Shown piece after piece: positions 9,195 through 17,767 of a stretch of 50,276 bases of DNA (position 1 is the first letter of the stretch; every line of letters starts with the position of its first letter). The stretch spans positions 1 to 50,276 of the forward strand of contig JAHEZK010000009.1 of assembly GCA_023251115.1 (NCBI GenBank). Reading direction: 5' to 3'. The notes under the pieces are model-generated. The model saw nothing but the letters and a program-made list of their open reading frames with translations. It had not been told where the DNA came from and ran no database searches. Both the position numbers and the translations under genes were made by a program. The DNA is from Nitrosomicrobium frigidum (SeqCode). Lineage in GTDB: Archaea > Thermoproteota > Nitrososphaeria > Nitrososphaerales > Nitrososphaeraceae.

Positions 9195-9596
9195 TCATTG
9201 GCCTTTATTCACAACGCGTAACATTGTATTTTCAATTTCAAGTAATCTGACTGGTTTTACAAGAACCTCTATATTTTTGTCCCTTAATTTAGGATGTTTA
9301 GATAATTCGCTGCTTAGAGATTTGTATGCAGTGATGAATAGTATGGGCATAAGTGGACATTTATCTAATATTTTGACTGCGGCATCGATTCCATTGATTT
9401 TTCCACGGAGAATGTAATCGATTAGACAAATGTCTGGCTCATTCTTTTCAAAACTGTTCATAATATTATCCGCATTAAAAAAACAAGAAACAACATCGTG
9501 TCCTAACCTAGAAATATAATCCCTGTAAAGATATAAGATATCTTCTTCGTCTTCGATAATCATTACTCTTAACCTGTTCCTCCATTTGCTGGTCAT
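9195..9596 (-). CDS. Stand-alone response-regulator receiver domain (CheY-like)
   Basis: The 133-residue protein is a single receiver domain. Acidic residues Glu15-Asp16 (IIEDEEDI), the phospho-acceptor Asp60 (CLIDYIL), the conserved Thr89 (FITAYKS) and Lys114 (VLVKPVR) are all present, so phosphorylation should be possible. No DNA-binding or enzymatic output domain follows, so it probably acts by protein contact. No histidine kinase is nearby. A 15-base palindrome (9655-9669) lies about 60 bases upstream of the ATG. Confidence 0.93.
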   Translation of the reverse strand: MTSKWRNRLRVMIIEDEEDILYLYRDYISRLGHDVVSCFFNADNIMNSFEKNEPDICLIDYILRGKINGIDAAVKILDKCPLMPILFITAYKSLSSELSKHPKLRDKNIEVLVKPVRLLEIENTMLRVVNKGQ

Positions 9597-9654
9597 CTAA
9601 TCACCAAATTAGTATTCCTTCGCTCCAACAATTCCCGTAAATTCAACGATAAGG

Positions 9655-9669
9655 TTGTTAGTCTAACAA
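9655..9669. promoter_or_regulatory. 15-base palindrome upstream of the response-regulator gene
   Basis: TTGTTAG-T-CTAACAA is a perfect inverted repeat with a single central base. It lies about 60 bases upstream of the minus-strand receiver-domain gene, in a 210-base gap that otherwise shows no gene. It could be an operator for a dimeric regulator. No second copy was seen nearby. Confidence 0.35.
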
Positions 9670-9806
9670 GCTCAACATTGTATAATACGGTTCAAACTAG
9701 TTGCTAATGACTTAATTTGTGCGCCTACACAGGAAATATGTCAGTTTGTAGTTTTAAGTCGTGCGGCATTGATTAATAATATGCGCTAGGACACAAATTA
9801 TTTTAT

Positions 9807-10394
9807 TCAGTTCCAGTCAAAATCTGAAATATCGGGAAAAAATCTATCAATTGGCACGAATTCGTCTCCCGTTATTTCACCCAGCGGAAAATCCTTTGTT
9901 TGAACCGTTACATACACTTTACCATTCAGCATTAATTTCTGGAGATCCACCAACGACTTTCCATCTAATTCACCCCTGAGATCATCAGATGTTACTCCGC
10001 CTACAGCAATCGATCCTTCTACTTCATGATGGTGTGTTAAGTTGAGGTTAGTCTCCTCGTATTTTTCTTTGACTTTAACTTCTTTCGCTTCTTCCAACAA
10101 ATCTAATATCATATTTCCACCGTGATTATTGTCACCTCTACTGTAGAGGTAAATTCCAGTTATATTGTCAATATTGTTCACATTAACATTGAATACAAGT
10201 TTCTTGAAATCCTCAGTAAACTTTAGACCAATGTAGCCATGAGCATGTGTAAATGTAGGAGGTTCTTGCTGATCCGCGTCAAGCACGCTCCAGTATCGAT
10301 CTACTTGCACTGCATTGATTGATATGTTGGAATACATTAATTCAGCCAACATCAAAGTAATAGTAACCTTCAATAGAAACAATAGTCTCTTCAT
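9807..10394 (-). CDS. Secreted CHRD-domain protein
   Basis: The N-terminal hydrophobic stretch (LLFLLKVTITLMLAELMYS) looks like a signal peptide. The mature part matches the CHRD domain pattern: SVLDADQQEPP at the start, GYIGLKFTEDFKKLVFNVNVNNIDNITGIYLY, then GGVTSDDLRGELDG and the closing VYVTVQTKDFPLGEITG. CHRD domains are extracellular beta-rich modules of poorly known function. The length (195) leaves room only for this one domain. A TATA-like ATTTATATGA on the minus strand lies about 40 bases upstream of the ATG. Confidence 0.87.
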   Translation of the reverse strand: MKRLLFLLKVTITLMLAELMYSNISINAVQVDRYWSVLDADQQEPPTFTHAHGYIGLKFTEDFKKLVFNVNVNNIDNITGIYLYSRGDNNHGGNMILDLLEEAKEVKVKEKYEETNLNLTHHHEVEGSIAVGGVTSDDLRGELDGKSLVDLQKLMLNGKVYVTVQTKDFPLGEITGDEFVPIDRFFPDISDFDWN

Positions 10395-10635
10395 TACTGC
10401 CGCGTGCCCAAGAATAGGTTGGAAGATAGATCATATAAATCAGGATGACCAACAATTTAATATTTACGTCGAAAATACCAAGAAGGTAAAGAAAATTTTT
10501 TATAATATTTTTGCAAGTGTTAGCGAAGCTTATGGAACCGATGTTAAGACCAGACATCCAAAACTGTTGAATTCTAAAAATACATGATTACTGACTTATA
10601 TACTCCTAAGAATAACGCTAAATTTAGCAAAACAC

Positions 10636-11304
10636 TTGATAGTTAGTTGGACCTCCTATCGTTCGATTAAAGGAGTTACGCATTGGTTGGTAATTATGAG
10701 CGTGATTATGATTATTCTAAGCATTCTTTCAGAATTGATTAATTTTGTAATCGTTTCAGGCAAAGTTAACAATCCCTTGTTTGATACGATTATCATTGTC
10801 AATAACATTATTGGCGGGATAATAGGAATCGTAGCGGCAATTATCGGCCTTAAGTGGTATTATAGAGCAACATGGAATATCCGTTCCTTTGGAGCCAAAG
10901 AAGTAACATCACCGAGAATGGCTGTAATCTGGTGGTTTATTCCCTTGTTCCATTTATGGGAGCCGTATAGATTTACTCAACAAATATCGAAAGCAAGCAA
11001 TCCGGAAATAATGTTAACAAACGGAATTGAATGGAAGAACAATCCCAGTTCAAGTATCGTAAAAATTTGGTGGCTCTTAATCTTAGTTTCACTTATTGGT
11101 GTTTTTACTGTTAATTTAATTGATAGTTATTTTCTTACATTAAGTGGCATCCAAGTAGGCCTTCATGATGAGATCTCTGATCCAAATTTAAGATTTTTAG
11201 AAGACGCATTTTATATAATTTCGATAATCTCAATGATTTTTTTTATTCCGATGATTAAGAAAATTTCAAGTAGGCAAGAAATCAAATCTGGTTTTTCAAT
11301 TTAA
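10636..11304 (+). CDS. DUF4328-like membrane protein
   Basis: A polytopic membrane protein of 222 residues with about five hydrophobic segments. The signature region SPRMAVIWWFIPLFHLWEPYRFTQQI matches the DUF4328 pattern, in which a Pro-rich WWFxP stretch joins two membrane segments. The function of this family is not known. The reading frame opens at a TTG (10636). An ATG inside the first helix (GTG/ATG near MSVIMIIL) would remove part of the first segment, so the TTG is preferred. It stands alone upstream of the cdc6 intergenic region. Confidence 0.75.
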   Translation: MIVSWTSYRSIKGVTHWLVIMSVIMIILSILSELINFVIVSGKVNNPLFDTIIIVNNIIGGIIGIVAAIIGLKWYYRATWNIRSFGAKEVTSPRMAVIWWFIPLFHLWEPYRFTQQISKASNPEIMLTNGIEWKNNPSSSIVKIWWLLILVSLIGVFTVNLIDSYFLTLSGIQVGLHDEISDPNLRFLEDAFYIISIISMIFFIPMIKKISSRQEIKSGFSI

Positions 11305-11549
11305 GTTTATTTCAGATCGAGTATTTCTGGTTGATAAATATCGCTCTTACAATTGACTGTATTACTAAATTCATAGAATTCATAGAAGTATATATGTTTA
11401 GAAGGGCATCAAGGGGCTGGTGATGCCAGAAATAAAATACCTCTGAAATAATGGTCTTGAAGCAAACTTATTCGATAATTTGAATTAGCCACTTATTTGC
11501 TATCAATTAATAAATATATTATTGTTCATGATAACATTCTATCTGAGAA
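11305..11549. other. Candidate replication origin next to cdc6
   Basis: This 245-base AT-rich gap carries an unusual set of repeats. A left element at 11307-11330 (TTATTTCAGA then TATTTCTGG) is the inverted partner of a right element at 11426-11451 (CCAGAAATA then TCTGAAATAA), with spacers of 5 and 7 bases inside each. Between them is a perfect tandem 9-mer ATTCATAGA (11369-11386) and a hairpin GGCATCA/TGATGCC (11405-11427) with a G-rich loop. Very AT-rich sequence follows (about 11497-11525). Position beside cdc6 and this layout resemble archaeal origins. Autoregulatory sites for cdc6 are an alternative. Confidence 0.5.
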
Positions 11550-12707
11550 TTGTCAGAAAGTAGAATCTTCCATGATAGGTCCAAGCTATCTCCCCGGTAC
11601 ATACCTAATGAACTTCACCATAGAGAAACAGAAATGTCGTTGCTTCTAACAATGTTTAAAGATTCTTATATCAAGCCAGACGAATTCTTATTTTCGACTC
11701 CACAAATAGTAGGAAGGTCAGGAATTGGAAAGACATCTACGATTCTGAAATTTTCAAAAATGCTAGAAAATGAATTTATAAAATCTGGATTAACCCTCAA
11801 AGTTGCCTATATCAATCTAAAGTTACAGGGTGGCAATAAATATGCTGTTTATCGGTTCCTTTTGGAAAAAATAGCTCCAGAACTTCCGTCACAAGGCCTC
11901 AGTGCAGAGGAGATGTTAAGATATCTCTTATCATATTTGACTGAGAACAAAATATACACCCTGATTATTTTGGATGAAATAGAATTTTTGCTCCGATCAA
12001 ACAAAGATAGTGGCATAATATATGACTTTACTCGGCTCAATGAGTTTGATCTGTCAAAACACTGTAATGTTATAGGTGTCGTGTTCATCGCAAGGAGCAC
12101 AGATTTTCATGATAAAATCGACAGCTCTGAATTAAGTACTTTAGGAAGATTGCCAATAGAATTCAAGCCATATTCTATAGACGAAATAAGCGATATTTTA
12201 CTTACAAGGACTTCAGAATCATTCAATCCTAATGTAGCCGGTACTGATATTATCGATGAAGTTTCACTCATAACAACATCATCGCAAGTAGGAGGGGATG
12301 TACGATATGCTCTGGACTTGCTGCTATACGCGGGTAATCTTGCAGAAGCAAATGGGAGCGATCGAATCACATTAGACCAAATTCGTAAAGTGCATGGTTA
12401 CAATAAACCATCACTTACAATCGAGGATTTAAAAGAACTTCCCAAGAGTCATCTACTTACACTAATGGCCATTTTAAAAGTACAAAATAAGAGAAAAAAA
12501 CAATACATCGAACTCAAGGAAATTAGGGTTTATGCCCTAGAATTGGCTGATGAATACAAGCTAAAAAAATTTGAATTTGAGGACTCTATGAATGATTTAC
12601 TCGAAAGAAAAATAGTTGAAATGAAGTCATTAAAGGAAATAGGAATGAACATAACATCATTAGTTGAATTAGAACCTTTATTAGAACAACAGATAAATAA
12701 AAAATAA
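11550..12707 (+). CDS. cdc6: Orc1/Cdc6 replication initiator
   Basis: AAA+ ATPase that would recognise the origin and load the MCM helicase. The N-terminus HDRSKLSPRYIPNELHHRE is typical of archaeal Cdc6. Walker A is GRSGIGKT (55-62), Walker B LIILDEIE (138-145), and the sensor-2 arginine is Arg252 in GDVRYAL. A C-terminal winged helix (about 290-385) completes the usual length. The sensor-1 strand reads VVFIARSTDF, where the family normally has an Asn, so ATP hydrolysis may be altered. The start is TTG at 11550, preceded by a TATA-like ATAAATATAT. The winged-helix gene that follows begins at the next base after its stop. Confidence 0.92.
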   Translation: MSESRIFHDRSKLSPRYIPNELHHRETEMSLLLTMFKDSYIKPDEFLFSTPQIVGRSGIGKTSTILKFSKMLENEFIKSGLTLKVAYINLKLQGGNKYAVYRFLLEKIAPELPSQGLSAEEMLRYLLSYLTENKIYTLIILDEIEFLLRSNKDSGIIYDFTRLNEFDLSKHCNVIGVVFIARSTDFHDKIDSSELSTLGRLPIEFKPYSIDEISDILLTRTSESFNPNVAGTDIIDEVSLITTSSQVGGDVRYALDLLLYAGNLAEANGSDRITLDQIRKVHGYNKPSLTIEDLKELPKSHLLTLMAILKVQNKRKKQYIELKEIRVYALELADEYKLKKFEFEDSMNDLLERKIVEMKSLKEIGMNITSLVELEPLLEQQINKK

Positions 12708-12998
12708 ATGGATTTTGATAGCAAGACTATCATAGAGAATGGAATAGGAACAATTGGCAAAATAAAAATACTAAAGGCATTAGCCGATGAGAATAAAATG
12801 GTAACTATTTATGTTCTCCATAAAAGAACGGGATTAAAAAGAGAAGACATTAAACGAAATCTTAAAGATTTATTAAGTATTGAGTGGGTTAAGGAAAAAC
12901 GAATGGCAAATACCATGTACCGACTTAACAGAGATAATGAATATGTAAATGCCATTCTTGGTTTTTTTGCTAATGTTGGTTACATAGGGCAGGCTTGA
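12708..12998 (+). CDS. Winged-helix DNA-binding protein following cdc6
   Basis: A 96-residue protein with a winged helix-turn-helix. GKIKILKALADENKMVTIYVLHKRTGLKREDIKRNL contains the helix-turn-helix, and KRMANTMYRLNRDN forms the likely wing. The ATG follows the cdc6 stop codon with no gap, so it is almost certainly translated from the same mRNA. A role as a partner or regulator in replication initiation is an inference from this linkage only. Confidence 0.8.
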   Translation: MDFDSKTIIENGIGTIGKIKILKALADENKMVTIYVLHKRTGLKREDIKRNLKDLLSIEWVKEKRMANTMYRLNRDNEYVNAILGFFANVGYIGQA

Positions 12999-13129
12999 AA
13001 TAGTTTTGAAATACAACTGAAAGTCTTCTTTTCCTTTTCTAAACTGGATTGTGTTTGCCCGGCCACAACCATGAATGTAAATTGGAGTAGTCTGAAAACG
13101 ATTAAAAAGGTGAGCATACAAAGTCTAAT

Positions 13130-14752
13130 GTGCGGTATAGAACCATTAAAGCTAGTAACAAATTTCCAAAGTTCATATTCATTACTGGAGGAGTAATGTC
13201 AGGTCTTGGAAAAGGAATAGTTGCTTCTTCTGTTGCAAAGTTATTACAGCTGACAGGATTAAAGGTTACCTGCACGAAAATAGATCCGTATGTGAATTAT
13301 GACGCTGGAACTATGAACCCTACTGCACATGGTGAGGTCTTTGTTACCGATGATGGCGGTGAATGTGATATGGACATGGGAAATTACGAGAGATTTCTTA
13401 ATACTCCTATGACAAAGTGGCACAATATTACTACTGGGAGGATCTATTCTGATGTTATAAAGGCAGAAAGAGAAGGCAAGTATCTGGGTCAGTGCGTCCA
13501 GATAATTCCTCATGTAACTGACGTGATAAAGAACACTTTGAAAAATTTAGCAAAAGGGCATGATGTTTTAGTTGTTGAATGTGGTGGTACGGTAGGTGAC
13601 ATTGAAAGTCTTCCATTTCTAGAATCTTTCAGGCAAATGGAATTAGAAGTAGGCGATACAGAAACATTATTCATACATGTAACATTAGCACCAATCTTAG
13701 ATGTGGTTGGTGAACAGAAAACTAAACCAACACAACACAGTGTTCAAGAACTGCGAAGAATTGGTATTCATCCTTACATACTGGCCGTCAGATGCCAAAA
13801 ACCATTGAATAGAGATGCTAGACATAAAATTTCAATGTTTGCGAGCATTAGAGAGCAATGCGTAATTTCATGTCACGATTGTTCTTCTATTTATGATGTC
13901 CCTGAAATATTAAAGGACCAAGGAATAATTGATGTAATCTCTGATAAGTTCGATCTTAAGAGTCGGAACATAAAATGGGCTGAATGGAAAAATGTAGCAA
14001 ATTCATTCTTTAATTCTTCAGGAAATGTCAATATTGGCATTGTTGGTAAGTATGTAAATTTACCAGACAGTTATGTGAGTGTGTATCAGGCTTTGCTGCA
14101 TTCATCGGCAAAATCGGGCAAGAAATTAAGTGTAGATTGGATTGATTCTGAAAGATTTGAAAACGGCAATCAGAATGAAGTGAAACTACTGAATAAATAT
14201 GATGGGATACTTGTCCCCGGAGGATTTGGAACAAGGGGAAGCGAAGGAATAATAAATTCAATAAAGTACGCAAGGAAAAAGAATATACCATTCTTGGGGA
14301 TCTGTTTTGGATTTCAATTGTCATTGATTGAATTTGCAAGAAATCAATGCGGCATGACTGATGCAAGTTCCCAAGAATTCAACCCTAAGGACAATAATTC
14401 ATTGGTAAAATTCATGCCAGAGCAGGAACATACCGTTAACCTTGGCGGTTCAATGAGATTGGGAAAACACGACATAACAATAGTGCCCAGCACATTTGCT
14501 GACAGGATTTATCAGAATAACAAGATTCAACGACGGCACAGACATAGATATGAATTTAATCAGGATTACCGCAAAACTATTGAAGAAAGTGGCATGGTAT
14601 TATCGGGTCACTCCGATAAGGGTAGAAGAATTGAAATTCTTGAAATACCGTCAAACAAGTTCTTTTTTGCCGTCCAATATCATTCGGAGTTTAGCAGTAT
14701 TCCAGGCAAGCCGGAAGAAGCATTTGAAGCATTCATAACATCGTGTATTTAG
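13130..14752 (+). CDS. pyrG: CTP synthase
   Basis: PyrG aminates UTP to CTP using glutamine and ATP. The N-terminal synthetase domain begins FIFITGGVMSGLGKGI and includes KIDPYVNYDAGTMNP and the HGEVFVTDDGGECDMDMG stretch. The C-terminal class I amidotransferase domain has LGICFGFQ with the nucleophilic Cys and the catalytic His-Glu in QYHSEF. The usual HPE of that motif is HSE here. The length of 540 is normal. The start is GTG at 13130; the first eight or so residues before FPKFIFITGG are extra compared with many homologues. Confidence 0.97.
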   Translation: MRYRTIKASNKFPKFIFITGGVMSGLGKGIVASSVAKLLQLTGLKVTCTKIDPYVNYDAGTMNPTAHGEVFVTDDGGECDMDMGNYERFLNTPMTKWHNITTGRIYSDVIKAEREGKYLGQCVQIIPHVTDVIKNTLKNLAKGHDVLVVECGGTVGDIESLPFLESFRQMELEVGDTETLFIHVTLAPILDVVGEQKTKPTQHSVQELRRIGIHPYILAVRCQKPLNRDARHKISMFASIREQCVISCHDCSSIYDVPEILKDQGIIDVISDKFDLKSRNIKWAEWKNVANSFFNSSGNVNIGIVGKYVNLPDSYVSVYQALLHSSAKSGKKLSVDWIDSERFENGNQNEVKLLNKYDGILVPGGFGTRGSEGIINSIKYARKKNIPFLGICFGFQLSLIEFARNQCGMTDASSQEFNPKDNNSLVKFMPEQEHTVNLGGSMRLGKHDITIVPSTFADRIYQNNKIQRRHRHRYEFNQDYRKTIEESGMVLSGHSDKGRRIEILEIPSNKFFFAVQYHSEFSSIPGKPEEAFEAFITSCI

Positions 14753-14753
14753 G

Positions 14754-15761
14754 TCATAGTTTCAAATTAAGCTCATAGGTCTTTTGCCTGGCATCTCGTA
14801 AGGAAGTCTTTTTCCTAACATACCCTCGTTGGATAAGATGACTTAATGATAATCTTATGGTCCTTTCTGGAAGCATCGTTCTCTTACTGAGGTCCTTTTG
14901 ACTCAACTCACCTTCATATTCCAATATCTTTAAAATCAATTTAGCACTTGGAGGCATATCAAGCAAGTCTCCTGCCAGTTTTACCTTTTTGGCGATAATA
15001 TTCATAGGAGAATCCTTAATTAGTCTCACAAATTTCGCAGGAAATTCATGTTTTTGACATTCAATTCTTTTTCTAACAGCCACCCTTTTTCCCCCATCCA
15101 ATATTACCTCACAGAGATACCTGCTGAGGATATCTTCAATTTCCAATTTATCTGTATTAGGAACTATTAGGGGCCTTCGTGTGTTGTCCATAGAATTTAC
15201 AGGTACAATAACAAAGACCTGCGACCTTTGTAAAACCATTGGTCCCCCTGCAGACATACAGTAAGCTGTTGATCCAATGGGCGTAGAAATGATAACTCCA
15301 TCACTGTTATCGTGCCAGAGATCGTTTCCATTAATCTTTAATATATATTCCATCAGTGTCGCACTTTTTCTTGGAAAAAGTGAAACATCATTTAAAACTG
15401 GTTCAACTTCTTTGCCATCAACATTGACTGAAAGTCGGCAAACATTGTCTATTTCGTAATCGCCTTTTTTTATTCTGCCAATTGATTTTTTCAAATCACT
15501 TATGTCAATTTGACCCAGAAAAGCTGTCGAATCCGATTCGTATATTCCTAGTACGGGGACAGAGAATTCCTTGACATAATGAGAGTAGTCAAGTATAGCT
15601 CTATCTCCACCTGATGTAATAACGATATCCACATTTGAAGTGGTCATTTTGTCGGATCTTGTTATTATTTCTGAATCGATATTTTCGTCGTCCAAAATTT
15701 TCTTGATTTTATCTATAAGACTATCCTCCCTGGAGCTTAGACTTGAGATAGCCACTTTCAT
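14754..15761 (-). CDS. nadK: NAD kinase fused to a C-terminal winged-helix domain
   Basis: The first 270 residues match NAD kinase, which makes NADP from NAD and ATP. The motif DGVIISTPIGSTAY (154-167) is classic, and NDVSL (124-128) is the NE/D motif. The usual GGDGT motif is GGDRA (51-55): the catalytic Asp53 is kept, but the following Gly and Thr are replaced. Residues 272-333 are an added helix-turn-helix (LILKILEYEGELSQKDLSKRT, then RTIRLSLSHLIQRGYVRKK) of MarR/ArsR type. Such a fusion suggests that the enzyme also binds DNA or that NAD(P) status is sensed. Start is ATG. It converges on pyrG with one base between the stops. Confidence 0.88.
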   Translation of the reverse strand: MKVAISSLSSREDSLIDKIKKILDDENIDSEIITRSDKMTTSNVDIVITSGGDRAILDYSHYVKEFSVPVLGIYESDSTAFLGQIDISDLKKSIGRIKKGDYEIDNVCRLSVNVDGKEVEPVLNDVSLFPRKSATLMEYILKINGNDLWHDNSDGVIISTPIGSTAYCMSAGGPMVLQRSQVFVIVPVNSMDNTRRPLIVPNTDKLEIEDILSRYLCEVILDGGKRVAVRKRIECQKHEFPAKFVRLIKDSPMNIIAKKVKLAGDLLDMPPSAKLILKILEYEGELSQKDLSKRTMLPERTIRLSLSHLIQRGYVRKKTSLRDARQKTYELNLKL

Positions 15762-15812
15762 TCTAATTATTAAAGGTCAATAGATACTCAAATTTAAACC
15801 TGATTTACGAGT

Positions 15813-16721
15813 CTAAATTGTGTCATAATTCATTATATTGTAATAGTATGTAGCGTTCTCTTCTATGGCCGATTTGGACGGTATTTTTTCAATTCCAATT
15901 TCTCTTGTTTGAAGAGCCGAAGTTAAGGCTCCTGCTGCAAAACAAAGTGCCCATATCGGGTCTTTTTCTTTTACAATAGTGCAAGCAAAAGACGCAGTAA
16001 TAATATCGCCCAGACCTGTTGAATCAGGACTGTCTATTTTAGGTACATTTAGCCAGTAAAGTCGCTCATCTTGGAGAAGATGTATATTTTGATCCTGTGT
16101 GTAAATTACATAATCTATGCCATACTTTGATCGAATTTTTTGAAGTCCTTCTTTACCCGAAAGTCCGTTAGTAAGACAAGAGATTTCATGACTATCTAGT
16201 TTTATTCCATTTAAATCATTGAGAGGGACATCAATTTTTTTTCTTAATGATATTTTTCGAGCCGAATCAATAGCCCTGGTATAACCTTGTGGATCAAGCA
16301 TAACGAATCCTTTTTCACTTGTCGTAGCCAAATAACGTAATAATTCTACAGAAACTTCTTCAAAAACGGGGCTTATTATCCAGCAATCTGATTTTACATT
16401 TTTTATCTCTTCAATTTCTATTGCACTACAATTTGAGTTGAGAGTTAATTCTCGGTCATTTTCAAGGTTTCTCAGGACAAACCTGGTTGTAGGAAGTTCT
16501 GAATGCTTGAATGAATTAAAAATAATTCCATGTTTTTTTAAATATTCAAGATATTTTGAATCAAGATCTTTTCCAAAATGAGTAAAGAGTGTTGTGTCAA
16601 AACCAAATTTTCTAGCAGTTATACCACAATATGCCGCAGGTCCACCCAAGCTCTGGCTGGATATGTTATTACGCGATACGATCTCGTCTACTACTAAATT
16701 TGATAGTATGCTAGCCCGCAT
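15813..16721 (-). CDS. PfkB-family sugar/nucleoside kinase
   Basis: Ribokinase-fold kinase of 302 residues. The N-terminal substrate lid has SLGGPAAYCGITARKFGFDTTLF (24-46), and the catalytic signature is DSTGLGDIITASFA, with Asp239 as the general base. The middle SDCWIISPVFEEV matches adenosine/ribokinase-like relatives. The substrate is not readable from sequence: nucleosides, ribose or fructose-like sugars are all possible. The GTG/ATG start lies 93 bases from the divergent S26e gene. Confidence 0.88.
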   Translation of the reverse strand: MRASILSNLVVDEIVSRNNISSQSLGGPAAYCGITARKFGFDTTLFTHFGKDLDSKYLEYLKKHGIIFNSFKHSELPTTRFVLRNLENDRELTLNSNCSAIEIEEIKNVKSDCWIISPVFEEVSVELLRYLATTSEKGFVMLDPQGYTRAIDSARKISLRKKIDVPLNDLNGIKLDSHEISCLTNGLSGKEGLQKIRSKYGIDYVIYTQDQNIHLLQDERLYWLNVPKIDSPDSTGLGDIITASFACTIVKEKDPIWALCFAAGALTSALQTREIGIEKIPSKSAIEENATYYYNIMNYDTI

Positions 16722-16783
16722 TGCTGAAGATAATTAGTATCATTATTGCTTTGATAAATGTTGACATAAACAGAATCAGAAGA

Positions 16784-16790
16784 TTTAAAA
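16784..16790 (+). promoter_or_regulatory. TATA-like box of the S26e gene
   Basis: TTTAAAA lies 25-31 bases before the ATG of the ribosomal protein gene, the spacing expected for a leaderless archaeal transcript. Purine-rich AGAAG sequences on either side could act as BRE and initiator context. Confidence 0.5.
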
Positions 16791-16814
16791 GAAGAAGTTA
16801 TAGAATTTGTATGG

Positions 16815-17102
16815 ATGCCGAAGAAAAGGACCAGCAGAGGTCGAACAAAGGGTGGTAAAGGTAGTTCAGGAACAGTTCATTGTAGTCAATGCGGAGCCAT
16901 GGTACCCAGAGACAAGGCAAAGAAAATTACTGGCAGAATTACACTAGTAGAACCCACCTTGGCAAAAGAACTAAGGGCTCAAGGCGCATATATTGCAGCT
17001 TCTACAGATGTCAAATTTTACTGTGTTTCTTGCGCTGTACATAGAGGAATAGTAAAGGTTCGATCAGAAAGTGAACGCAGACGGACAGGAAGACTCGGAT
17101 AG
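16815..17102 (+). CDS. rps26e: Ribosomal protein S26e
   Basis: Small-subunit ribosomal protein of 95 residues. The Arg/Lys/Gly-rich N-terminus (MPKKRTSRGRTKGGKGSSG) is followed by a zinc ribbon with Cys23, Cys26, Cys70 and Cys73. The eukaryotic-type S26 occurs in Thaumarchaeota and Crenarchaeota but not in most Euryarchaeota, which supports the taxonomic call. ATG at 16815 follows a TATA-like box. It is a single-gene unit, converging on the CDP-alcohol phosphotransferase with 4 bases between. Confidence 0.95.
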   Translation: MPKKRTSRGRTKGGKGSSGTVHCSQCGAMVPRDKAKKITGRITLVEPTLAKELRAQGAYIAASTDVKFYCVSCAVHRGIVKVRSESERRRTGRLG

Positions 17103-17106
17103 AGAG

Positions 17107-17706
17107 CTAAATCCTTTTTAGAATGTACTTAAATCTTTGAACAAACGAGAAAGCTGAAATTAATATTATAATTACTACTCCCCACTGAATTGATTCTGAA
17201 ATTGGAATAAGCCCGCATATAGATAAGATAAGTAATCTTTCTGCCCTTTCGCCTATTCCTATACCTTTTAGTTCTATACCCAATGATTCTGCTCTAGCCC
17301 TAAGATAGCTTACCAGTATAGAAGTAGCTAGAGCAATCATTGCCAGGATGGGATTTGCCAAGCCTCCAATTGCAATCCCTATGAAAATTAGCGATTCTGA
17401 AATTTTGTCAAAATTAGAATCTAAAAACGCACCCTTGGTTGTGGTTCTCTTCAACACACGAGCTACACTTCCATCTACAATGTCAAAGAAGCCTGAAATC
17501 AATAACATGATACTTGCAAATATTTGCGAGGGGAATTCTATTCCTTGTTGATTCAGAAAATTTGAAAGACCAAAGAAAACACTAGATATGATGGCAAAGG
17601 CAAATCCAACCATGCTCCAAAACGTCGGAGAAAAACCTAGTGAACCGAAATTATTTCCTATCGATCTTGTGAAAGGAATTAATTTTTCTCTAAACCTGTT
17701 GAGCAA
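17107..17706 (-). CDS. CDP-alcohol phosphatidyltransferase-family membrane enzyme
   Basis: Integral membrane enzyme of polar-lipid synthesis that joins an inositol-, serine- or glycerol-type alcohol to CDP-archaeol. The full signature is present: Asp75, Asp78-Gly79, Ala82-Arg83, Gly92, Asp96 and Asp100 (DIVDGSVAR ... GAFLDSNFD). Five to six hydrophobic helices follow, with the usual length of 199 residues. Among archaeal members, archaetidylinositol-phosphate synthase is the commonest of this size, but the alcohol cannot be decided here. Confidence 0.9.
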   Translation of the reverse strand: MLNRFREKLIPFTRSIGNNFGSLGFSPTFWSMVGFAFAIISSVFFGLSNFLNQQGIEFPSQIFASIMLLISGFFDIVDGSVARVLKRTTTKGAFLDSNFDKISESLIFIGIAIGGLANPILAMIALATSILVSYLRARAESLGIELKGIGIGERAERLLILSICGLIPISESIQWGVVIIILISAFSFVQRFKYILKRI

Positions 17707-17767
17707 GTATCATCCTTTATCTGTATATGTATCAAATATTCTTTGTTATATTAGGCCTAATGAATGA

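Noticed and set aside
10315-10587. Open frame of 90 codons on the plus strand
   Set aside because: Its first part is antisense to the CHRD signal peptide, composition is not protein-like, and there is no promoter or family resemblance.
11418-11450. Possible C/D box RNA (GTGATGC ... CTGA)
   Set aside because: The C box is imperfect (ends in C rather than A), and no C'/D' pair is present; the bases are better explained by the inverted repeats.
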